The position numbers and the translations under genes are program-made. Below are positions 1 through 7,100 of a stretch of 11,066 nt of DNA, in pieces. Source of the DNA: an uncultured Eubacteriales bacterium (lineage in GTDB: Bacteria; Bacillota; Clostridia; Christensenellales; CAG-917); the NCBI GenBank assembly GCA_900551145.1, contig URUQ01000034.1, positions 1 through 11,066 of the forward strand. The letters are read 5' to 3'. The notes below the pieces were generated by a model. That model was not told the origin of the DNA, made no database searches, and saw only the letters and a program-made list of their open reading frames with translations. Positions within the stretch are counted from its first letter, which is position 1, and the number at the start of each line of letters is the position of its first letter.

Positions 1-42
1 AGGAGTCCGTCTCGTGGGCTCGGAGATGTGTATAAGAGACAG
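1..42 (+). other. Illumina Nextera adapter and i7 index (assembly artefact)
   Basis: Bases 9-42 match the 34-nt Nextera Read 2 transposase adapter, ending with the 19-bp Tn5 mosaic end AGATGTGTATAAGAGACAG at 24-42. Bases 1-8 (AGGAGTCC) equal the adapter-orientation i7 index known as N705. This is library sequence left on a contig end, not genome sequence or a natural transposon. Genomic sequence begins at 43. From memory of the adapter sequences; the match is exact by eye. Confidence 0.97.
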
Positions 43-50
43 TTGTTAAA

Positions 51-75
51 CTAAACGTATCAAAACACGTTTTAG
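51..75 (+). repeat. Inverted repeat just before leader-ORF ribosome binding site
   Basis: Arms CTAAACGT (51-58) and ACGTTTTAG (67-75) are complementary apart from one bulged T, with an 8-nt loop. The right arm runs into the AGAGGTG ribosome binding site at 74-80. It could be a 5' hairpin of the leader RNA or a protein-binding site. No convincing promoter was found between 43 and 73; the real promoter may lie beyond the contig end. Confidence 0.4.
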
Positions 76-88
76 AGGTGCAAAAATT

Positions 89-130
89 ATGGACGCTGAC
101 CCTGGAAGTAGTCAACAAATCCACCATTAA
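89..130 (+). CDS. Candidate 13-residue leader peptide upstream of corA
   Basis: ATG at 89 opens a 13-codon frame, MDADPGSSQQIHH, ending with TAA at 128-130. Seen directly: a good ribosome binding site, AGAGGTG (74-80), lies 8 nt before the ATG, and the stop codon abuts a strong hairpin (131-161) that precedes corA. Known: enterobacterial Mg2+ transporter genes (mgtA, corA) have short leader peptides, and the MgtL N-terminus alternates acidic residues and prolines. Such nascent chains can destabilise the translating ribosome when Mg2+ is low. Inferred: the MDADP start may act likewise. It has only one proline, so the effect could be weak. A chance ORF within a riboswitch-like leader is the main alternative. 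Confidence 0.5.
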   Translation: MDADPGSSQQIHH

Positions 131-183
131 GCATCGCGTTTGAGTTCTCTCAACGCAATGCCTTTTGCTATGCTCGGGAGAAC
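131..183 (+). promoter_or_regulatory. corA leader with two mutually exclusive RNA folds
   Basis: Fold A is a hairpin from 131 to 161: GCAT (131-134) with ATGC (158-161), then GCGTT-GAG (136-144, one bulged T) with CTCAACGC (149-156), and a TTCT loop. It leaves the corA ribosome binding site GGGAG (176-180) free. Fold B pairs GTTCTCTC (144-151) with GGGAGAAC (176-183): 8 bp, one G-U pair, burying that site. A small GCAA (155-158)/TTGC (165-168) stem fits inside. The folds share bases 144-151, so they exclude each other. A ribosome stopped at the leader stop codon would cover the left arm of fold A and favour fold B. A Mg2+ riboswitch of the M-box class was considered, but only short words resemble it and the element is shorter. 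Structures were drawn by hand without energies. Confidence 0.5.
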
Positions 184-188
184 CGATT

Positions 189-1142
189 ATGATCCAAGTT
201 TACAAAAAAATCAACAAATCCGTTATCGAAGTCGATCCGCAAGAGATCACCGAGGAGTACGACTTCACCGACCAATGGGTACACATGTCCAACCCGACCG
301 ACAAGGAGATCGAGTTGGTTTCTTCGCGTACCAAAATCCCCGAAGAATACATCAAAGCCGCATTGGACTCTGAAGAGCGCGCTCACTGCGAAAAGGACGA
401 CGGCGTGATGATGGTCGTCACCGACATCCCTATCACTGAAGAGTCCGACGACAAATACACCTACGCCACCTTGCCTTTCGGTTGCGTCACCACGGACAGC
501 ACGATCGTAACCGTGTGCCTCAACGAAACGTCGGTTATCAACGACCTTATGGCGGGCAGATACGTCAAGGATTTCAATATCCACAAACGCACTCGCTTCT
601 TGCTCCAACTTCAATACGTCATCGCAAAGAAGTATTTGCAATACCTCAAACAGATTGACCGTGCAAGCCAACGCGTTCAGGCAGAGCTTGAAAAGGCAAT
701 GAAAAACGAAGGTCTTATCGAGATGCTTTCGCTTGAAAAATCACTCGTCTACTTCTCCACTTCCCTTCGCGCAAACACCGCCGTTTTGGACAAGTTTCCG
801 CGTATGATAACGTTCTTCGAAGAAGACGAGGATTTGTGGGACGACGTTCTTATCGAAAACCGCCAAGCAATCGAGATGTCAAATATCTACCGCGACATTC
901 TCAACGGCACGATGGACACGTACGCCTCAATCATTTCCAACAACCTCAACGTCGTTATGAAGACGCTCACCGTACTTACGTTGCTCGTAGACACTCCTGC
1001 GATGATTGCCGCCCTTTGGGGCATGAACACGGGTGTTCCCTTCGAGGGCAAACTGTGGGGATTTTGGGTTGTCGTCGGCATAAATATTGCCATCTGCATA
1101 GCACTCATCATAGTGTTTATCAAAAAGAAAATGCTCAAATAA
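189..1142 (+). CDS. corA: CorA-family magnesium transporter
   Basis: Encodes a 317-residue inner-membrane channel of the CorA family, which takes up Mg2+ (some members carry Co2+, Ni2+ or Zn2+) as a pentamer gated by cytoplasmic divalent ions. The N-terminal cytoplasmic domain covers about residues 1-255. TM1 is about 257-277, directly followed by the diagnostic GMN motif at 278-280 (WGMNTGVPF), then a short loop and TM2 at about 289-311, and a basic KKK tail. Length is normal for the family. The ATG at 189 is chosen because GGGAG (176-180) lies 8 nt upstream; an in-frame TTG at 165 has no such site and would add eight residues lying over the leader. It is preceded by a structured leader with a small ORF and followed by a bidirectional terminator. 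Divalent ion specificity cannot be settled from sequence. Confidence 0.95.
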   Translation: MIQVYKKINKSVIEVDPQEITEEYDFTDQWVHMSNPTDKEIELVSSRTKIPEEYIKAALDSEERAHCEKDDGVMMVVTDIPITEESDDKYTYATLPFGCVTTDSTIVTVCLNETSVINDLMAGRYVKDFNIHKRTRFLLQLQYVIAKKYLQYLKQIDRASQRVQAELEKAMKNEGLIEMLSLEKSLVYFSTSLRANTAVLDKFPRMITFFEEDEDLWDDVLIENRQAIEMSNIYRDILNGTMDTYASIISNNLNVVMKTLTVLTLLVDTPAMIAALWGMNTGVPFEGKLWGFWVVVGINIAICIALIIVFIKKKMLK

Positions 1143-1157
1143 TTTTTGAAATATTCC

Positions 1158-1186
1158 ATCGATTGCTTTTATGGTATACAATCGAT
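1158..1186. repeat. 8-bp inverted repeat after corA
   Basis: Perfect arms ATCGATTG (1158-1165) and CAATCGAT (1179-1186) enclose a 13-nt loop, 15 nt after the corA stop. No U-run follows, so it is not an intrinsic terminator by itself. It may be a 3' mRNA hairpin or a protein site. An AACCGGTT palindrome lies at 1203-1210. Confidence 0.35.
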
Positions 1187-1242
1187 AAATTTTGTGATAT
1201 TCAACCGGTTAGATACCACAAAACTTATAAAAACGCAATGAT

Positions 1243-1271
1243 AAAAGCCCGAAAATCCATTCGGGCTTTTT
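1243..1271. terminator. Bidirectional intrinsic terminator between corA and the convergent operon
   Basis: An 11-bp perfect stem, AAAAGCCCGAA (1243-1253) with TTCGGGCTTTT (1260-1270), has a 6-nt loop and U-runs in both directions. On the + strand it lies about 100 nt after the corA stop; on the - strand about 55 nt after the stop of the gene ending at 1326. It therefore serves both convergent transcripts. Confidence 0.93.
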
Positions 1272-1294
1272 CATTGTTAAATTCATTAATAAAT

Positions 1295-1327
1295 CGATAT
1301 TCTATCTTGTCAAAACGATATTCTATC
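1295..1327. repeat. Two 12-bp direct repeats at the end of the acidic-protein gene
   Basis: CGATATTCTATC occurs at 1295-1306 and again at 1316-1327, 21 bp apart, i.e. about two helical turns. The second copy overlaps the stop codon of the leftward gene at 1326. It may be a small tandem duplication; no function is claimed. Confidence 0.5.
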
Positions 1328-2111
1328 AACCTTGAATGAGAGATCTCATAACTTTTGCCATACATTGTACTATGATCTTCTTTTCCGCAGGAATATCCTT
1401 GTACTTGTTGTACGTGGAAAGGAGCAACGTCGCAATGTTGATCTTCATTTGTTTAGACATATTTTGAGAGAGCATATAGTCCACGAGATTGGGGAGTTTG
1501 ACGAGCTTTGCGGGCTTGACGATTTCATCGTCGTCCTCGCTCGGACCGTCCACCACGTACACCACTTCTTCTTTTGGTTCTTGCGGTGCGACTGCGGTTT
1601 CCTCTTGTGCTTCCTCGTCGTCCGTAGTCTCTTCATCGGTCGGAGCTTCTTCCGCCACCTCTTCTTCCGTCTCTTCGACTTCTTGGGGCTCTTCCTCGGT
1701 CGGGGCTTCTTCCGCTACGGGTTCTTGTACCGCTTCCGTTTCGGGAGCATTTTCTTCCTCGACTTCTTGCACGGGTTCGACCTCGGGTGCGACTTCGGGT
1801 TTGGCTTCGGGTTTCACCTCTTCGAGAGGCAATTCTTCCACGTCGTCGTCAACGGGTTGCGCAAGCAAATCTTCACCCGTTTCTTGTTTCAAAATATATG
1901 CGATAGACTCGTACTCTTTGGGAAGAGAATTGTCGTCCTCATCGTCGTCGATGATTTCGCTTTCAAGATAAATCTTGCCGTCGTTTTCTTCCTCTTTGGC
2001 AGCTTTCTCGGCTCTTTGAGCGGCTTGTTGTTGAGCAAGTTCCAACTCGTGTTGTTCTTTTTCGCGTTGCTCTTGTTCGAGTTTTGCCTGTTTTTTCTTC
2101 TTTCCAAACAT
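1326..2111 (-). CDS. Glu-rich cytoplasmic protein with the shared C-terminal domain
   Basis: Family not recognised. The 261-residue product has three parts. Residues 1-45 are Lys/Gln/Glu-rich (starting MFGKKKKQAK), probably helical or coiled coil, with a positive first ten residues. Residues 46-182 are strongly acidic, with Glu-Glu, Glu-Pro and Val-Glu repeats expected to be disordered. Residues 183-261 form a folded-looking domain that begins VVYVVDG and contains KPAKLVKLPNLVDYMLS, almost the same as the end of the product of the upstream gene. There is no signal peptide or membrane segment. The ATG at 2111 follows GAGG (2120-2123) with 8 nt between. The gene is second in a likely two-gene operon, 78 nt after the previous stop; that gap has a weak GTCGG/CCGAC hairpin and no convincing promoter. 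Function unknown. Confidence 0.88.
   Translation of the reverse strand: MFGKKKKQAKLEQEQREKEQHELELAQQQAAQRAEKAAKEEENDGKIYLESEIIDDDEDDNSLPKEYESIAYILKQETGEDLLAQPVDDDVEELPLEEVKPEAKPEVAPEVEPVQEVEEENAPETEAVQEPVAEEAPTEEEPQEVEETEEEVAEEAPTDEETTDDEEAQEETAVAPQEPKEEVVYVVDGPSEDDDEIVKPAKLVKLPNLVDYMLSQNMSKQMKINIATLLLSTYNKYKDIPAEKKIIVQCMAKVMRSLIQG
1329..1562 (-). other. C-terminal domain copy 1
   Basis: Codes for residues 183-261 of the 261-residue acidic protein. Aligned by hand with the copy at 2193-2426, about 51 of 78 positions are identical. The core KPAKLVKLPNLVDYMLS is invariant, and motifs MKI-IA, TY-K, VQC and KVMR recur at the same spacing. The DNA shares an exact 20-mer starting TCCACGAG (1480-1499, and 2344-2363). 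Predicted mostly helical. Probably a duplicated interaction domain. Confidence 0.85.
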
Positions 2112-2189
2112 CTTTCAATCCTCACCTTATATATTTATTGAAACGTCGGCTCATAAAGTCCCCCGACTGAACTTTTTATATTTTTATTG

Positions 2190-3881
2190 TCAGTTTGCTT
2201 GCAAGTCGCGCATAACCTTAGTCAAGCATTGTACGACGATTTTGCGGTCTTCCTTGCTATTTTCAAACTTCTTGTACGTACCGATAAGCATACCCGCAAT
2301 TTGTATCTTCATTGCCTTGGGCATATTCTTTGAAAGCATATAATCCACGAGATTGGGGAGTTTTACGAGTTTTGCGGGTTTGACCACTTCGTCGTCCTCT
2401 TCTTCACCGTCCACGACGTACACCACCTCGGTTTCGTTTTCTTCCGGTTCACCGTCTTCGTTTGCGGTTTCGTCTTCTTCGGCTTCGTCCTCGGACTCTT
2501 CCGCTTCCTCGACCTCCTCTACGCCGTCCGTGCTTTCTTCGTCGGTAGGCGCTTGCTCCTCGTCGCTTTCTTCGGACACTTCCTCTTCTACTTGCTCGTC
2601 TGCTTCTTCCGCCTCTTGAGTTTCTTCGACAGGCTCTTCTACGAGTTGTTCCGCTACGTCTTGATTTTCGTCGGACTCTTCTTCGGTAGCATCTTTATCT
2701 TCTTCGACAGGTCCTTCTTGCACGTCCTCTGTGGCGGTCTCATCCTCTTGGACTTCTTCCGTCTCTTCTATGGGTTGCTCTTGCGTTTCTTCAAAAGTTT
2801 CTTGTTCCTCGTCAAGCGGTTGCTCTTCTTCAACCACTTCTTCGAGAGGTTGTTCTTCTACGTTCTCTTCCGCTCTCTCTTCTTGCGCCTCTTCTGCTTC
2901 TGCGCTCTCTTCTACGGATTCTTCCTCTTGGATAGGCTCGGTTTCTTCAACCTCTTCCGTTTGGGGTTCAGTTGCTCCATCCGTTTCTTCAGCCGGTTCG
3001 AGTTCTTGGACTTCTTCCGCCTCGACCTCGTTTTCCGTCTCTTCAACAGGCGTTTCTTCCGTAGGCTCTTCCGTATCTTCGACGGGCGTTTCTTCCGCCA
3101 TGCTTTCGCTTTGTTCTTCTTGCTCTATCAACGCCTCGATCGGTGTGGGCTCTTGCACGGTCTCTTGCTCTTCGTCCACGTCGATTGCCTTGGATGTATT
3201 GCGTGCGATAATCTCTTCCACCATACCCGCAAGTTCGGAAAGCGGAGAAGAATCCGTCGCATAGTTTTTCTCCACTTGGAGATTGACCTTTGCGTCAAGG
3301 TCCTCTTGCATTGCGTCAAACGCTTCGAGGCAACGCTTGTTTTGCGCGCGATTGATGAGAATAAGGAAAAGATACATCAATCCGATAACCGCGAGGCCGA
3401 TAAACTGCGCCGTGCCTATGCCGATCTTATCGAGAGTGCCGTATCCCCAAAACGCAAAAATCGCAAGCAACACGAGCGACACGCAAAGATAGATGCCCGC
3501 GCGGTAGTCCTTGTTCTTTTTGACCGTCTTATCGTACACGTTCTTGTCGCTTACGATATCGCTGGGGTAACCGAAGCGCACGCCAAGGTATTGCACCCAA
3601 CTGTCACGCAACGCTTGCGGTGCTTTTGAAGAGAAACAATGTGCGGTAAAATCACTCACGTTGTCGTCGTCGACGGTGTCAACGCCTTCGAGATATTTTT
3701 GGATTTTCTTACTTGCTTTAGTAAGTTTGAAAACCTTTGAGCCGAGATAGGTAAAAGCAAATACGATACCCAACCCGAAAAGCACCGCCACGGTGACGAT
3801 GAAAAATATTTGGAAATCTATTTTAGGCAATTTGGACGAAACGTCTGCAAGCCAATTGAACGCATTTTCAAAAAATTCCAC
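2190..3881 (-). CDS. Three-TM membrane protein with long Glu-rich tail and shared C-terminal domain
   Basis: Family not recognised with certainty. The 563-residue product has TM1 at about 21-47, a cytoplasmic-looking segment with LRDSWVQYLG near residue 95, then TM2 (128-147) and TM3 (154-176) as a hairpin. A helical stretch runs to about 230, a Glu-rich low-complexity tail of about 250 residues to 485, and the shared domain fills 486-563. One TM, a loop, then a TM hairpin and a long cytoplasmic tail is the layout of MotA/TolQ/ExbB proteins, including ZorA-like ones. That is topology only; no family motif was confirmed. GTG at 3881 is chosen: GGAGG (3888-3892) lies 6 nt upstream. An in-frame ATG at 3920 has no ribosome binding site and sits next to the -10 box, upstream of the expected transcript start. 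The next gene carries the same C-terminal domain, suggesting joint function. Confidence 0.87.
   Translation of the reverse strand: MEFFENAFNWLADVSSKLPKIDFQIFFIVTVAVLFGLGIVFAFTYLGSKVFKLTKASKKIQKYLEGVDTVDDDNVSDFTAHCFSSKAPQALRDSWVQYLGVRFGYPSDIVSDKNVYDKTVKKNKDYRAGIYLCVSLVLLAIFAFWGYGTLDKIGIGTAQFIGLAVIGLMYLFLILINRAQNKRCLEAFDAMQEDLDAKVNLQVEKNYATDSSPLSELAGMVEEIIARNTSKAIDVDEEQETVQEPTPIEALIEQEEQSESMAEETPVEDTEEPTEETPVEETENEVEAEEVQELEPAEETDGATEPQTEEVEETEPIQEEESVEESAEAEEAQEERAEENVEEQPLEEVVEEEQPLDEEQETFEETQEQPIEETEEVQEDETATEDVQEGPVEEDKDATEEESDENQDVAEQLVEEPVEETQEAEEADEQVEEEVSEESDEEQAPTDEESTDGVEEVEEAEESEDEAEEDETANEDGEPEENETEVVYVVDGEEEDDEVVKPAKLVKLPNLVDYMLSKNMPKAMKIQIAGMLIGTYKKFENSKEDRKIVVQCLTKVMRDLQAN
2193..2426 (-). 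other. C-terminal domain copy 2
   Basis: Codes for residues 486-563 of the membrane protein, the paralogous partner of the domain at 1329-1562. Both copies open with VVYVVDG and an acidic stretch, then the invariant lysine-rich KPAKLVKL block. The two differ mainly in a surface-like stretch after TY-K, where the residues are charged but not conserved. Confidence 0.85.
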
Positions 3882-3911
3882 GATATTCCTCCGCGATTTA
3901 GTATCTAATAG

Positions 3912-3940
3912 ATTATACATAGTTTATATGAAAAAATCAA
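3912..3940 (-). promoter_or_regulatory. Sigma-A type promoter of the acidic-protein operon
   Basis: Read on the - strand: -35 box TTGATT (3935-3940), a spacer of exactly 17 bp, and -10 box TATAAT (3912-3917), six of six to consensus. Transcription should start near 3905, giving a 5' leader of about 24 nt that contains GGAGG and leads to the GTG at 3881. Confidence 0.88.
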
Positions 3941-4076
3941 GACAATATCCAAAACATTGCAAACTTTTTTACAGATTTCAAAGCGCAACGACAGATAACC
4001 GCGCTTCTTTGCACGATAAACCGCCAATTGTGCGACGAAAAACGAATTATCACGTCAACTTAACGCCTTTTTCATC

Positions 4077-4105
4077 AAAAACGCCGTCGCGTAGTTGCGA
4101 CGGCG
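4077..4105 (-). terminator. Intrinsic terminator of addBA
   Basis: On the - strand, a perfect 9-bp GC-rich stem CGCCGTCGC/GCGACGGCG (4082-4090 and 4097-4105) with a 6-nt loop is followed by TTTTT (4077-4081). It lies about 20 nt beyond the addA stop codon. It separates addBA from the next leftward promoter at 3912-3940. The 136 bases between show nothing more than weak inverted repeats. Confidence 0.95.
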
Positions 4106-4125
4106 CGTAAATATACGGTCGTGTT

Positions 4126-7100
4126 TTACAAATATAGTGTCTTGCCCGTCTTGAACGAATATAGTGCAAGTTTGTCAATTTTTGCACCAATCGCACTTTC
4201 AATTGCCGATTTATACAGATAAAGTTGCTTTTTGTACTTTTCAAGCGATTCTTCGTCTTTTAAAGCGGAGTTTTTGAAGTCGAGGATAATCTTCTCTTCG
4301 TCGTTGATAAAGAGGTCTGCAACGCCTTGCACGAGCACTCTGTCGCTTGACGAAAAGTCCTCGCTTACTTCGTTTGCAGGCTTGTACATCATAAACGCTT
4401 GCTCACGCATACACTTTCCGCTTCCGGAGAGCAACGCTTTTTTTGCCTTTTGCATTATCTCGCTGTCGAGACACCTTGCGATATCCGCGGGATTAACGAG
4501 CGCGCGCTCTTCCTCTTCGATAAGTTTTTCGCGCACCATTCTGTCCATCTCCGCTTCAACCGCTTCTTTGCCCTCCGCAAAGTAGTCGATATACTGCATA
4601 ACCTTGTGGTATGCGCTGCCCTTCTTCGCCGCGTCTTTGAATAAGCACACCGCGTCCTCGTCCTTGCTGTCGAGCGCGGATACGCTGTACTTCATTGCAA
4701 GCCTTGTTGCCTCTTTGTAAGGATATACGAATTCTTGCGATTTTCTTATTGTCCCTATGACGTGCTCGTCGGGTACGTATACGACACTTTCCGTCTCTTG
4801 CGCGTTCTCCTCGTTTTCAGCGATATTGTGTTTGAAAACGGTTGCGTTGACGCTTCCGTCAAATATCGCGCCCGACAAAAAATCGAGGTCGCAACTCGCG
4901 CCGAAAAGCCTCGGAGCGACGCCGAAGCTCGCACACTTTTTCTCACTCGCCGTGGCGGTTACGTACATAAGTTGCTTTGCTCTCGTCAATGCAACGTAAA
5001 ACAACCTTATTTCCTCTTTGAGTTGATTGTCTTTTATACACTTGCCTACCGCGATTTTAGATAGCGTAACCGAACTCTTTGTCTTATCCGCGAAGTTGAA
5101 CGCGTTCATTCCCACAAGCCCTTTGTCGTTGGAATTTTTTGCCGACGTAAGCCCTTTGCCGGTGGAAATCATATCCCCCGTGCTCGACTCGTAGTTGAAT
5201 CCGAACGCCGTATCCGCCACGAATACAACGGGATTTTCAAGTCCCTTGTAGCCGTGAAAAGTGGATATTGCAACCCTATCTCCACCGCTTGCACTTGCGC
5301 CCTCAGAGTCACCCTCGCAATAGTCTTCGAGGAATTTGCCTAGCGTTATTCCGTCCTTTACGCTTGCGCTCGCAATGAAACTTTTGAGTCCGCTTACGTC
5401 CCCCTCACCGCTTCGCATAAGGTAGGCGTCGTAGCGATAGTCGCACACTATGCCGTTCATAAGTTCGGGCAGGCTTCGATAGCTCTCTTTGAGCCTGTAT
5501 TTATCGACGATTTTTGCCGTATCGCGCACTTTTTGTGCCAAAACGTCCTCTTTAAGTGCGTATTTCAAAAATTTGTCGTACAAACAGTCGCCTTCTTCGA
5601 GTGCGATTTTTGCCACTTCTTCCTCGTCGTATCCGCCGAAAAAAGACAACAAATATCCCGCAAACGCCACGTCTTGACGTGGATTGTCAAGCACCCTCAA
5701 AAAGTTGACGAGTTCCCTCTCCGGCAACGATAATGATTGACCGAACGCGCCCTCGTTGACGGGAATACCCTCTTTTTTGAGAGTTTCCACAATCTTCTTC
5801 GCACCGCCCGAGCGGGAACGGAACAACACCGCGATATCTCCGTAGCCTATGTATTTCCCGCTGCCGTCGGGGTTGGTACCCTTCATTCTTCCGACAAGCG
5901 TCTTTATCTCGTTTGCGATAAATTCGCCCTCTTGGCATACGCCTTCGTCGTCCTCGCTCTCGGCGTTTACGATGTCGTAAAGTCCGCTTGCAACCGCGCT
6001 TTCCGTCTTGTTTTTGGCAAAAAGATGCACTTGAACGTACCCCTCGGGGGACACGTTTTCTATACTTACGGGCGGAATGTCTTTAAGTTCGAACCTTGCG
6101 TCCGTCTTATAGTTGATATCTGCGTTTTCCTCCGTCATAACCGAGTCGAACACGCCGTTGACGAAAGACAGTATGCCGTACGCACTGCGGAAATTGTGGT
6201 TGAAATAGATGTTTTGCCCCTCGTCCGTGCCAAATTCCGCATATCTTTTTTGCCTTGAAATGAATATTGACGGATCCGCAAGACGGAATCCGTATATGCT
6301 TTGTTTGACGTCTCCCACCATAAAACACTCACCCTTTACGAGCTTGGATATAATTGCCTCTTGCGTGGGGTTGACGTCTTGATACTCGTCCACGAACACT
6401 GCGTCGAAAGCGTCTTTGAGAGTATCGTCATCACTCAAAAGTTGCATTGCCTTGTGTTGCAAATCCTCAAACGAAAGCACGTTGTCCGATTCTTTAAGGC
6501 GTGCAAGTTCGTCGGAAAATCTAAACACCGCTTCCACAAGTTTGCCGACGAATTCACCGTTTTGCGCGTGATATTCTTTGAGCAAGTCGTACTTCTCGAA
6601 AAGGGACGCAAGCTCGTCTATCGCGTCGTCGAATTGCTTGTAATACTCCTTGACGTAACCTATAAGTTCCCTTTCCTCTTCGGAGGCTTTGGGATTGAGC
6701 TTGGCGCTCGGTTTTTCGTATACGGAAGCGACTGCGCACATACTCTTTACGTCCTTTGCTTTGAGGATAGCGTCGCAAGTATAAACAGCGTTGGTAACGC
6801 TGTCGATATACTTCACCGATGCGATATCCATTTGGACGAGCCTTTGCCTTGCGCTATCGAACGCAATTTTGGCTTTCGTAAAAAATTTGACGTAATAATC
6901 CTTCAAAATGCCGAAGAATTTGCTGTTTTCAAAACTATCATAGCACTCCGCAACGCACTTTTTGAAGTCTTCCGCGTCGGGTTGAATTTCCACGAGGTTG
7001 TAAAGTCTTATTATATTGCTTTTGAGGTTATCCTCTTTTCTCGATTGCGAAAACACTTCCACGAGCTTGCAAAAAGTCTCGTCACCGTCAGCGGTGTATT

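Noticed and set aside
24..42. Tn5-like 19-bp mosaic end as a natural transposon terminus
   Set aside because: It is joined to the Nextera adapter and an exact i7 index, so it is library-derived.
43..188. M-box or lysine riboswitch before corA
   Set aside because: Short words such as TAGAGGTGC and GTCAAC look similar, but the conserved core order and the length of those classes are not met. A covariance-model scan would decide.
1283..1314. Leftward promoter TTGACA with TATTAA 16 bp on, antisense to corA
   Set aside because: The -10 box is poor and the bidirectional terminator follows at once; the hexamers arise within AT-rich repeats.
1332..2141. + strand ORF of 269 codons and a Ser-rich one at 1489-1971
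   Set aside because: Same antisense effect over the smaller acidic-protein gene; the real frame has a start site and a domain shared with its neighbour.
2112..2189. Internal promoter or terminator between the two acidic-protein genes
   Set aside because: Only a 5-bp stem without a U-run and an unpaired TATATA were found; a shared transcript is simpler.
2553..3629. Long + strand ORF (358 codons) rich in Phe, Leu and Arg, and a nearby Ser-rich + strand ORF at 2731-3264
   Set aside because: Both are antisense to the Glu-rich tail: GAA/GAG codons read backwards give Phe, Leu and Ser codons with no stops. Composition is extreme, and there is no ribosome binding site or family resemblance.
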